Of a stretch of 5,652 nucleotides of DNA, positions 1 to 5,652 are shown piece after piece. How positions within the stretch are numbered: the first letter of the stretch is position 1; each line of letters starts with the position of its first letter. The DNA comes from an uncultured Bacteroidales bacterium (lineage in GTDB: Bacteria; Bacteroidota; Bacteroidia; Bacteroidales; F082), in NCBI GenBank assembly GCA_937926515.1, contig CALAZZ010000211.1, forward strand, positions 1 to 5,652, written 5' to 3'. The notes under the pieces are model-generated. The model was not told the DNA's origin. It searched no databases and saw nothing but the letters and a program-made list of their open reading frames with translations. A program made the translations under genes and the position numbers.

Positions 1-1055
1 CGCGTTTTGATCTCTCCCAATCGGAATTTGGGCTCGCCATTTTCCCGATGACCAGTGCCATGTTTGGTTGGTCAGGATTCTCCATGACATTGTGCAGGAA
101 AATCCTCGAGTTCACTGCCCGAAATATGGAAACCGGTACCGGGACCCCTTGGATGGAGTATAATATGTTCGTCAATTTATACCAGTTTCTCACCGGGGAA
201 TGGAAGGAAGATAAGCACTTTCAGCAGATGTACGATTATTGCATCTCACGTGGAAACATCTGGACACTTCTCCATTACGTCTTGTTCCATGGTCTTCAGT
301 TTATTGAAACAGGGCTGCCCGGCAAAACAGAATTGATGATCAATAAACTGGCCATGCTCGGGGAGGATTATCAGGTAAACCTGGCCATGGCACAGCACTA
401 TCGCCTGTTTGCCAATTACACCTTCAGATACAGGAAACTGGATCAGAATATTGCAAAAGCAGACGAAGGCATAGAATACACCGGTAAGACTGGTCATGAC
501 AATATTTTGAGCATTATATTACTGACAAAGGCTTCTTCCCTTGCCATGAAAGGGGAAATTGACAGGGCCTGGGCCGTGTTCCGCGAAGGGGAAAAGCGCG
601 CCATGGAACGAAAGATCCTCAAAATGTGGTACAGCGCTATATTTGTCACCAAAGCTTATATAGAGCTTGAAGAATTAAAAAGCAACCCCTCAGATCCGTT
701 TTTGCAAAAGAGCATCGTCCAAACTGTAAAAAAAGCCGTCAGTGCTTCTGACAAAGTCATGAACGACCACATCGTTGCGCACCAGTTGTCCGGCTCGGTC
801 AATACACTCCTGGGAAATTACAGGAAAGCATTTAAGCATTTTGGCATAGCAATCGACCTTGGCGAAAAATACGAAGGGAAACTGGAATTGTCACGAACTT
901 TTTTTGAAACCGGCAAATGTCTCACGCATGCCAATGGCTCGATTAACTCCTTCCGGGGCAGAAAGGCGGAAGATTATCTCACCAAAGCCAGGGAACTATT
1001 TTCAGAGATGGGTCTGGAGTATGACCTGCGGGAATTGGACCGGCTCAGCCGCTGA
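1..1055 (+). CDS. 3' part of a TPR-like helical-repeat protein, probably the C-terminal tail of a cyclase/AAA-ATPase-type signalling protein
   Basis: The frame is open from base 3 to the TGA at 1053-1055, so the gene starts outside the window. The ATG at 48 is only the first Met in the visible part and should not be taken as the start: the 15 codons before it read as ordinary protein. The visible part (about 350 residues) is a run of amphipathic helices without signal peptide or membrane segment, so it is probably cytoplasmic. The clearest TPR unit lies at about 780-920, with the pattern LLGNYRKAFKHFGIAI followed by a helix containing ELSRTFFETGK. The ending (AEDYLTKARELFSEMGL, then an acidic/Leu-rich stretch) resembles, from memory, the tails of Bacteroidota proteins combining an adenylate/guanylate cyclase domain, an AAA ATPase and TPRs. 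The catalytic part would lie upstream and cannot be seen. A stand-alone TPR protein is the alternative. The next gene is convergent, 56 bases away, with no strong hairpin between them. Confidence 0.6.
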   Translation, partial: RFDLSQSEFGLAIFPMTSAMFGWSGFSMTLCRKILEFTARNMETGTGTPWMEYNMFVNLYQFLTGEWKEDKHFQQMYDYCISRGNIWTLLHYVLFHGLQFIETGLPGKTELMINKLAMLGEDYQVNLAMAQHYRLFANYTFRYRKLDQNIAKADEGIEYTGKTGHDNILSIILLTKASSLAMKGEIDRAWAVFREGEKRAMERKILKMWYSAIFVTKAYIELEELKSNPSDPFLQKSIVQTVKKAVSASDKVMNDHIVAHQLSGSVNTLLGNYRKAFKHFGIAIDLGEKYEGKLELSRTFFETGKCLTHANGSINSFRGRKAEDYLTKARELFSEMGLEYDLRELDRLSR

Positions 1056-1111
1056 CCTGGCCATAGGGTTACGATGAGTACCCCGATCACTAATATATCA
1101 ACCTTAAATGA

Positions 1112-2281
1112 TTATCCTATTCCCGTTAGAAAATCAGTGATAAAACTTGTAGGATCACAAACCAAAACATTTTCTTTCAACAAATATGACTCAGGGCAGT
1201 TCGGTATGACAATGAAGTTGTTTTTACATCCCAAATCCTGGATGGCAGTCGTGAAACCTTTGGTGGTTTTGGGTGCATCGGCAAATTTGATTTCAACACA
1301 AGTAAGTACTTCTAAGCCTCTTGAAAGGATAAGGTCACATTCCGCACCTTCGGCTGTGCGGTAAAATGAAAATGAAATGCCAGGCTTCAACGAATTGACG
1401 ATTTGCTCTATCACAAATCCTTCCCAGGAGTTTCCGAGTACAGGATGCCCTAAAAGCTGATTGAAATCACTGATGCCATGCAGATAATGCAATATGCCGC
1501 TATCTCTGAGATAGATTTTAGGAGATTTCACCATTCGTTTTTTAACATTTGCAAACCATGGGCTTAACAACCTCACCATAAACGCATTTTCAAAGAAACT
1601 TAAATACTTCGAAACCGTAGGACTGCTTATTCCAAGTGATCGGGCATAATTGGCATGATTCAGGAGCATTCCGTGATTATGAGCCAGCATTTGCAGCAAT
1701 CGGTTCAGCAACAAAGGCTCTGCGCTCAATCCCAGTGATGGCAGATCCCTTTCAATATAAGTGAGAATAAATGAGTGATACCATTCCCGGAGCAACTCCT
1801 TATCAGGTATGAGAAAAGGTTCGGGAAACCCTCCATGCAGCCATAAATCATTAATTTTATGCTCATTACCTATTTCGCTTAGTAACAAGCCGGTAAGTTC
1901 TGTATAGGCTATTCTGCCGGCAAGAGATTCAGAACTTTGCTTTAATAGATCAGGATTTGCTGAACCAAGAATGATAAAGCGACCGGGTATTCTGTGCCTG
2001 TCAATAACGGCGCGTATCACAGGAAACAGATCAGGACTGCGCTGTACCTCATCAATAATAATGCAACTATCCTGATTGTTTTCGAAGAAAATTTGCGGGT
2101 TACTTAATTTACCAATATCAGCAGGTAGTTCCAGATCGAGGTAAATCACCTTCCTGTCTAATTTGGTTATTAAGAATTTAGACAGCGTTGTTTTGCCAAT
2201 TTGCCTGGGGCCTAAAATGGCTACTGCCGGAAAATGTTCCAACAGTTTGAGGATTCGGGATTGCAGGTTTCTATAGATCAT
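1112..2281 (-). CDS. AAA_14/DUF4143-family ATPase (COG1373)
   Basis: Complete 389-residue protein, close to the usual family length of about 380-420. Domains in order: a P-loop ATPase with Walker A GPRQIGKTT (residues 24-32), Walker B IIIDEVQ (74-80), a sensor-1-like GSAN (106-109) and SLAGR (119-123); the linker motif GGFPEP (150-155) and YIERDLPSLG (175-184), both typical of the family; a winged-helix-like segment (about 207-240, with LGISSPTVSKYL); and a C-terminal DUF4143 part. The latter ends in a PD-(D/E)xK-like arrangement: E287 in WEGF, D316 in AECD, then E330-I-K332. All expected motifs are present, so it is probably functional. The family is widespread, often multicopy, and its cellular role is poorly known; a DNA-related or defence role is possible but not shown here. 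No signal peptide or membrane segment is seen, so it is probably cytoplasmic. The start follows a weak leader without a clear ribosome-binding site, and a TATATTTG box lies 19 bases upstream. It is divergent from the secreted-protein gene and convergent with the TPR gene. Confidence 0.93.
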   Translation of the reverse strand: MIYRNLQSRILKLLEHFPAVAILGPRQIGKTTLSKFLITKLDRKVIYLDLELPADIGKLSNPQIFFENNQDSCIIIDEVQRSPDLFPVIRAVIDRHRIPGRFIILGSANPDLLKQSSESLAGRIAYTELTGLLLSEIGNEHKINDLWLHGGFPEPFLIPDKELLREWYHSFILTYIERDLPSLGLSAEPLLLNRLLQMLAHNHGMLLNHANYARSLGISSPTVSKYLSFFENAFMVRLLSPWFANVKKRMVKSPKIYLRDSGILHYLHGISDFNQLLGHPVLGNSWEGFVIEQIVNSLKPGISFSFYRTAEGAECDLILSRGLEVLTCVEIKFADAPKTTKGFTTAIQDLGCKNNFIVIPNCPESYLLKENVLVCDPTSFITDFLTGIG

Positions 2282-2299
2282 ATCTTAATAATATCCCTG

Positions 2300-2307
2300 C
2301 AAATATA
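2300..2307 (-). promoter_or_regulatory. Candidate Bacteroidota -7 box of the ATPase gene
   Basis: Read on the minus strand the bases are TATATTTG, a full match to the TAnnTTTG -7 element of the Bacteroidota primary sigma factor. The ATG is only 18 bases beyond it, which would give a leader of roughly 10-15 bases. No good TTTG -33 element is seen 19-21 bases upstream, and the region is AT-rich enough for a chance match. Confidence 0.4.
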
Positions 2308-2332
2308 AAATATATTTTAAGATCTACGGGTT

Positions 2333-2355
2333 AAATTGATAAATAATATCAAATT
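2333..2355. repeat. Inverted repeat upstream of the ATPase gene, possible operator
   Basis: The arms are AAATTGATA (2333-2341) and TATCAAATT (2347-2355), separated by AATAA. Eight of nine positions pair; the inner six are perfect. It lies just upstream of where the -33 element of the ATPase promoter would fall, a plausible place for a dimeric regulator. It is AT-rich and could be chance. It is not followed by a T-run and sits before, not after, a gene, so it does not look like a terminator. Confidence 0.25.
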
Positions 2356-2410
2356 GTCGTTGGATAAACAATCTGTTATCGCTTTACCCCAAATCCTGAA
2401 TTAATCTATC

Positions 2411-2468
2411 TTAAACGTTAATAAGAAAATCTCAGGCGTTTACGAATATTTCCCAGGCGTTCAGGAAT
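2411..2468 (+). promoter_or_regulatory. Three direct repeats phased at 21 bases, candidate activator-binding site
   Basis: CGTT occurs at 2416-2419, 2437-2440 and 2458-2461, exactly 21 bases (two helical turns) apart. The second and third copies share CAGGCGTTnAnGAAT (2433-2447 and 2454-2468; 13 of 15 bases identical). The first is weaker (AAACGTTAATAAG) but follows the looser pattern. The copy nearest the gene ends about 30 bases before the candidate -7 box, so a bound protein would touch the -33 region, as an activator does. Direct repeats with this spacing are known for LytTR-type response regulators such as AgrA. The first copy, AACGTTAAT, fits the published LytTR pattern better than the others do. 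The regulator's identity is inference. Confidence 0.45.
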
Positions 2469-2496
2469 CTTGTTCATTTAAGGAGTTGAAGCAAAG

Positions 2497-2504
2497 TAAT
2501 TTTG
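2497..2504 (+). promoter_or_regulatory. Candidate Bacteroidota -7 box of the secreted-protein gene
   Basis: TAATTTTG matches TAnnTTTG fully. Transcription would begin near 2510-2512, giving a leader of about 16-18 bases that is A-rich and lacks a Shine-Dalgarno sequence, as is common in this phylum. The best TTG upstream (2470-2472) is 24 bases away, slightly too far for the usual 19-21. A poor -33 element would fit a promoter needing an activator at the 21-base repeats just upstream. Confidence 0.5.
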
Positions 2505-2527
2505 TTTCGAATCAAAAAACATGAGTC

Positions 2528-2602
2528 ATGAAAAATGTAAAATTACTTCTGGCAGCATTGATGAGTCTAACTGCCATCAATTTATGTCCTAAACTTTCAG
2601 CT
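2528..2602 (+). other. Signal peptide of the secreted solenoid protein
   Basis: Residues 1-25: a short basic N-region (K2, K5), a hydrophobic core LLLAALMSLTAI, and an LSA|Q cleavage site after A25. This is a standard signal peptidase I pattern, and Gln as first mature residue is common in Bacteroidota exports. It fits T9SS cargo, which crosses the inner membrane by Sec. Confidence 0.88.
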
Positions 2603-5600
2603 CAGGAAACACTGATAAGCCAACAATCACAAATAGGCTGCAGTTGCCTTTCCGAGGGCATCACCTTTACTTTGCAGGAACAGATTGATAATTTCCAGGC
2701 CAATTACCCGGGTTGCACGGAGATTGAGGGAGACGTGATTATTACAGGTTATGATATCGTCAATTTACGTGGTTTAAGTATGCTGACTTACATTGGAGGG
2801 GATTTGAGAATAGGAGACGAATTCACATATCAGGCTACAATGCTTCAAACGTTATCGGGATTAGATAACCTGGTTTCCATTGGTGGCGAAATGATTTTAT
2901 GTAATAATACTTTCCTAACCAGTATATCCGCCATGAACAAACTCATGCGCATCGGGGGCAGCTTGATTATAGGCACACGATGGGGCTCCGGTTATGGGAA
3001 TCCTTTACTCAGTGATCTTATAGGATTGAATAACCTAAGTTATGTAAGAGGTGATTTGAATATCTCCGGAAATGAATCCTTGGTCAATTTATCAGGTTTA
3101 GATAACCTGACCAGTATTAGCGGCAGCCTTTACATCGCTAATGAGCAACTCGCCAGCCTGACAGGACTTCATAATATCCAATCTATTGGAGGATCATTGT
3201 CAATTGGCTGTATTTATCCCGGTTGGGGGGGTGAAGGTTATTGTGTAGGTAACCCTGAATTGGTTGACCTATACGGACTTGCCGGACTTAATTCAGTCGG
3301 AGGAGATCTTACTATCATAGCGAATAATGCACTGGTGAGCCTTGAAGGTTTGGAAGAGTTAACCTCAATAGGAGGAAAACTCTCAATTGGATATGAATCC
3401 GAGTATTCATCGTCCTTTTGCGGAAATGATTCATTGGTTAACCTATCAGGACTTGAAGGCCTTGACTTCATTGGTGGCGATATTCGTATCACTGGCAATT
3501 CGTCTTTGACTAATCTTTCAGGTTTTTTGCAAAACTTAGATCTAATACTGGGTAGTCTTAGTATTACACATAATGATAATCTAACAGATATATCAGGTTT
3601 AATTGGTGTTACTTCCGTAGATGGAAGTCTTGAAATTGGAAACAATGCTTCATTATTAGAACTTTCAGGACTGGATAACCTTACATATATTGGTGAGAGC
3701 CTATCTATAAGCTATAGTAATTTGCCCAACCTGAATGGATTGACAAATCTGGCTGTTGTTGAAGATTATCTGAATATCTCCTGGAATAATTCATTGACTA
3801 ATTTTTCAGGATTGGAAAACCTGACCACCATTGGAGGGCTCAAAATTGAAGGGAACAATACCCTCGGGAGTTTAACCGGCCTGGAAAACCTTACTTCAAT
3901 AGCTGGTGATCTTAGGATAGGACATTATTATGGAAATCCGGCACTATCGTGTTTAAGCGGACTGAATAATCTGAATTCGATTGGGGGTTCATTGATGATA
4001 CAGTCTAACAATGCCCTTATTAGCCTGATGGGTTTAGAGAACCTGTTTTCAATAGCAGGAGATCTCTTTATTGAAAATAACAATTACCTGGCTGATATGA
4101 CAGGTCTGAATAACCTATCGTCAATAGGGGGCAATTTGCAAATCGGAAATTATTATGGAAATCCTGCCTTGATAAGCTTGACTGGATTGGAGAACCTGAC
4201 TTCTATTGGGGGAAGCCTTACCATATCATCCAATAATTCCCTATTGAGTTTAACAGGACTTAATAGCCTGACCACCGTTGGGGGATATCTTGCTGTTAGT
4301 CAAAACAACTCGCTTGCAAACCTGGCGGGATTGGAAAACCTTACCACCGTTGAAGCATATCTTAGTATTAGTCAACATAGTTCACTTATAAGCCTGCTGG
4401 GATTGGGAAACCTGACTTCTGTTGGCAGTGATTTTACTATTGGTTCCAATGATGCATTACTCGACTTAACAGGTCTCCAAAACCTGAACTCAATTGGAGG
4501 CAGTCTTATAATTGGTAAAGGGGGTTATTCTTCAGGTGGAAATTCTGCGTTGGTCGATCTCAGTGGACTGGATAATCTATTCACCATAGGAGGTGATCTT
4601 AAGATCAGCTCCAATAACGCACTAATTAACCTAAGCGGGTTGGCAAATCTGAATTCAATTGGAGGCAGTCTTATAATTGGTAAAGAGGGTTATTCTTCAG
4701 GTGGAAATTCTGCGTTGGTCAATCTTAGTGGACTGGATAATCTATTCACCATTGGAGGTGATCTTAAGATCAATTCCAATAACGCACTAATTAACCTAAA
4801 CGGCTTGGGTAACCTGAATACAATCGGTGGATCTTTTCAAATAGAGAACAATTCATCCTTGATTACACCAAATGGATTGAACGCACTCGCGACAATCGGA
4901 GGAGATCTCAAAATAAACAAGAATAATGCCCTTACTAGCTTTCGCGGTCTTGAAAATCTTTCCAACATAGGAGGTGGATTGTACATTGGGAGTTATGAAA
5001 GTCTTTCTGGTGGAAATCCGCTATTAACCAATTTGGATGCATTAACAGGATTGACGACAGTTGGAAATGAACTCTGGATTAGATTCAATCATGGGTTGGT
5101 CAACATCAGCGGACTCAATAGTCTTACCTCTATTGGTGGTATGTTGAATATTTTTTTCAATACATCACTAACGAGTCTTATAGGTTTGGATAATATTTAT
5201 CCTGGTTCAATCACCAATTTATCAATTCAACACAATATTTCTTTATCTGCTTGTGAAGTTCAAAGTATTTGTGAATATCTTGCATTCCCTGGGGGAACAG
5301 TAACTATTAAAAATAATGCAAACGGCTGCAACAGCCAGGCACAGGTGATAGCGGCATGTGAAATTGTCGGAATTGAAGAAACCACTGCCGAAGTTGGATT
5401 TTCCTTCTTCCCCAACCCATTTACAGATCATATAACTGTAGAAGTTTCTATGGTTACGCCGGGAGGCTTCAAAGCAGAGGTATTCAATATGATGGGTCAA
5501 AGGCTTGCTGCACTGATTGAAAAACACTTGCCGGTTGGAAAACCTGAAATAATTTCTGGTACAGATATCCTGCAGCCCGGAATCTATTTACTTCGAATTC

Positions 5601-5644
5601 AGGCTGGAGAAAAATTTACGACACAAAAGATCATGAAACATTAA
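2528..5644 (+). CDS. Secreted solenoid (receptor-L-domain/LRR-like) repeat protein with T9SS type A sorting domain
   Basis: A 1038-residue exported protein. Order: Sec signal peptide (1-25); N-terminal cap (about 38-92) with C38, C40 and C63 and the stretch GCTEIEGDVIITG, which recalls the start of receptor L domains; 31 modules of about 24 residues (93-897); a C-terminal cap with C909, C915, C934 and C944; and a T9SS sorting domain (about 958-1038). The typical module is L-x-I-x(2)-N-N-x-L followed by G-L-x(2)-L-x(2)-I-G-G, rich in Asn, Gly, Ser and Leu and poor in Lys and Arg, as expected for an Asn-ladder solenoid. No enzyme motif is seen; the likely role is surface binding or adhesion, ligand unknown. 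Start: the ATG at 2528 leads directly into the signal peptide; the ATG at 2521 is in another frame and stops after 23 codons. C20 is not in a lipobox (Leu precedes it), so it is not a lipoprotein. The stop lies 8 bases before the window end, so no terminator can be judged. Confidence 0.93.
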   Translation: MKNVKLLLAALMSLTAINLCPKLSAQETLISQQSQIGCSCLSEGITFTLQEQIDNFQANYPGCTEIEGDVIITGYDIVNLRGLSMLTYIGGDLRIGDEFTYQATMLQTLSGLDNLVSIGGEMILCNNTFLTSISAMNKLMRIGGSLIIGTRWGSGYGNPLLSDLIGLNNLSYVRGDLNISGNESLVNLSGLDNLTSISGSLYIANEQLASLTGLHNIQSIGGSLSIGCIYPGWGGEGYCVGNPELVDLYGLAGLNSVGGDLTIIANNALVSLEGLEELTSIGGKLSIGYESEYSSSFCGNDSLVNLSGLEGLDFIGGDIRITGNSSLTNLSGFLQNLDLILGSLSITHNDNLTDISGLIGVTSVDGSLEIGNNASLLELSGLDNLTYIGESLSISYSNLPNLNGLTNLAVVEDYLNISWNNSLTNFSGLENLTTIGGLKIEGNNTLGSLTGLENLTSIAGDLRIGHYYGNPALSCLSGLNNLNSIGGSLMIQSNNALISLMGLENLFSIAGDLFIENNNYLADMTGLNNLSSIGGNLQIGNYYGNPALISLTGLENLTSIGGSLTISSNNSLLSLTGLNSLTTVGGYLAVSQNNSLANLAGLENLTTVEAYLSISQHSSLISLLGLGNLTSVGSDFTIGSNDALLDLTGLQNLNSIGGSLIIGKGGYSSGGNSALVDLSGLDNLFTIGGDLKISSNNALINLSGLANLNSIGGSLIIGKEGYSSGGNSALVNLSGLDNLFTIGGDLKINSNNALINLNGLGNLNTIGGSFQIENNSSLITPNGLNALATIGGDLKINKNNALTSFRGLENLSNIGGGLYIGSYESLSGGNPLLTNLDALTGLTTVGNELWIRFNHGLVNISGLNSLTSIGGMLNIFFNTSLTSLIGLDNIYPGSITNLSIQHNISLSACEVQSICEYLAFPGGTVTIKNNANGCNSQAQVIAACEIVGIEETTAEVGFSFFPNPFTDHITVEVSMVTPGGFKAEVFNMMGQRLAALIEKHLPVGKPEIISGTDILQPGIYLLRIQAGEKFTTQKIMKH
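2804..5218 (+). repeat. Array of 31 solenoid modules, period about 24 residues (72 bases)
   Basis: Counting each module from its L-x-I strand, residues 93-897 divide into 31 units: 17 of exactly 24 residues, three of 23, two of 25, and nine longer ones (27 to 37). The long ones are modules 1, 3, 6, 8, 15, 18, 23, 25 and 29, and all carry their extra residues directly after L-x-I-G. The module ends in I-G-G-[DS] in most copies. At DNA level most copies have diverged, apart from the recent tandem pair at 4486-4815. Confidence 0.85.
4486..4815 (+). repeat. Near-identical 165-base tandem duplication inside the module array
   Basis: Bases 4486-4650 and 4651-4815 align without gaps and differ at 12 of 165 positions by my count (about 93% identity). 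The unit is 55 residues (654-708 and 709-763): one 31-residue loop-bearing module plus one 24-residue module, so the frame and the solenoid register are kept. Five of the 12 differences lie in the last 20 bases, so the conserved core is still more alike. Neighbouring modules are much more diverged, which points to a recent duplication or gene conversion. Confidence 0.9.
5399..5641 (+). other. T9SS type A C-terminal sorting domain
   Basis: Residues 958-1038. The three usual landmarks are present in order: FFPNPF (960-965), VFNMMGQRL (985-993) and LQPGIYLLRI (1015-1024), ending in a basic tail with K1034 and K1037. In this family the domain directs cargo through the outer membrane and is cut off by the sortase-like PorU, which usually links the protein to surface lipopolysaccharide. 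The protein is therefore expected on the cell surface or released. Confidence 0.93.
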
Positions 5645-5652
5645 TAAATTGA

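Noticed and set aside
48..50. ATG as the start of the TPR-like gene
   Set aside because: The frame stays open to the window edge, and the codons before it continue the same kind of sequence (LAIFP before MTSAMF), so it is very likely an internal Met.
1056..1111. Terminator in the convergent gap (GGGT...ACCC near 1066-1086)
   Set aside because: Only a 4-base stem with a 10-base loop and no T-run on either strand; not enough to call a terminator.
1074..1364. Plus-strand open frame of 96 codons in the convergent region
   Set aside because: It lies almost wholly antisense to the C-terminal DUF4143 part, which has a conserved motif (E330-x-K332) encoded there.
2363..2380. Imperfect palindrome GATAA...TTATC
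   Set aside because: Only five-base arms with an unpaired 8-base middle in AT-rich DNA; expected by chance.
2480..2485. AAGGAG as a Shine-Dalgarno sequence
   Set aside because: It lies 42 bases before the start at 2528 and upstream of the candidate -7 box, so it would not even be in the transcript.
2585..2587. Cys20 as a lipoprotein anchor in the secreted protein
   Set aside because: The preceding residues are I-N-L; a lipobox needs Gly, Ala or Ser before the Cys, and a good signal peptidase I site follows at residue 25.
2521..2592. Short 23-codon frame starting at the ATG seven bases before the secreted-protein start
   Set aside because: It overlaps the signal-peptide coding region in another frame and has no recognisable content. 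A translated leader is conceivable but unsupported.
3238..3645. Long open frame on the minus strand inside the repeat array
   Set aside because: It is antisense to a clear coding sequence. Its openness comes from the repeated codon pattern of the modules, and its translation resembles no protein family.

Overview
The window looks like a piece of a Bacteroidota chromosome. The main evidence is a large secreted protein ending in a type A sorting domain of the type IX secretion system (T9SS), a system confined to that phylum. Both genes of the central divergent pair also have TAnnTTTG-type -7 promoter boxes, and there is no convincing Shine-Dalgarno sequence before either start. I see no rRNA, tRNA, CRISPR array, transposase or insertion-sequence ends.

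Layout: (1) Bases 1-1055 (+) are the 3' end of a gene that begins outside the window. It encodes a helical, TPR-like region resembling the C-terminal tail of large Bacteroidota proteins that carry cyclase and AAA-ATPase modules. (2) After a 56-base convergent gap with no clear terminator, 1112-2281 (-) encodes a complete 389-residue ATPase of the AAA_14/DUF4143 family (COG1373), with intact Walker motifs and a C-terminal PD-(D/E)xK-like motif. (3) Bases 2282-2527 form an AT-rich divergent intergenic region. It holds a candidate promoter for each flanking gene, an inverted repeat near the ATPase promoter, and three CGTT-centred direct repeats spaced exactly 21 bases apart just upstream of the secreted-protein promoter. 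(4) Bases 2528-5644 (+) encode a 1038-residue exported protein: signal peptide, Cys-containing N-terminal cap, 31 solenoid modules of about 24 residues, Cys-rich C-terminal cap and T9SS sorting domain.

Nothing suggests the three genes share a pathway. The TPR gene and the ATPase are convergent, and the ATPase and the secreted protein are divergent. The most interesting material is in the secreted protein and its promoter. Nine solenoid modules carry loops inserted at exactly the same place, after an Ile-Gly pair. Every one of these loops contains tyrosine and eight of nine end in Gly-Asn, so they may form a ligand-binding strip on one face. A 165-base (55-residue) segment holding one loop has been duplicated in tandem at about 93% identity, so the array appears to be still changing. 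The 21-base phased direct repeats suggest activation by a tandem-binding regulator, for example of the LytTR type, but that is inference.
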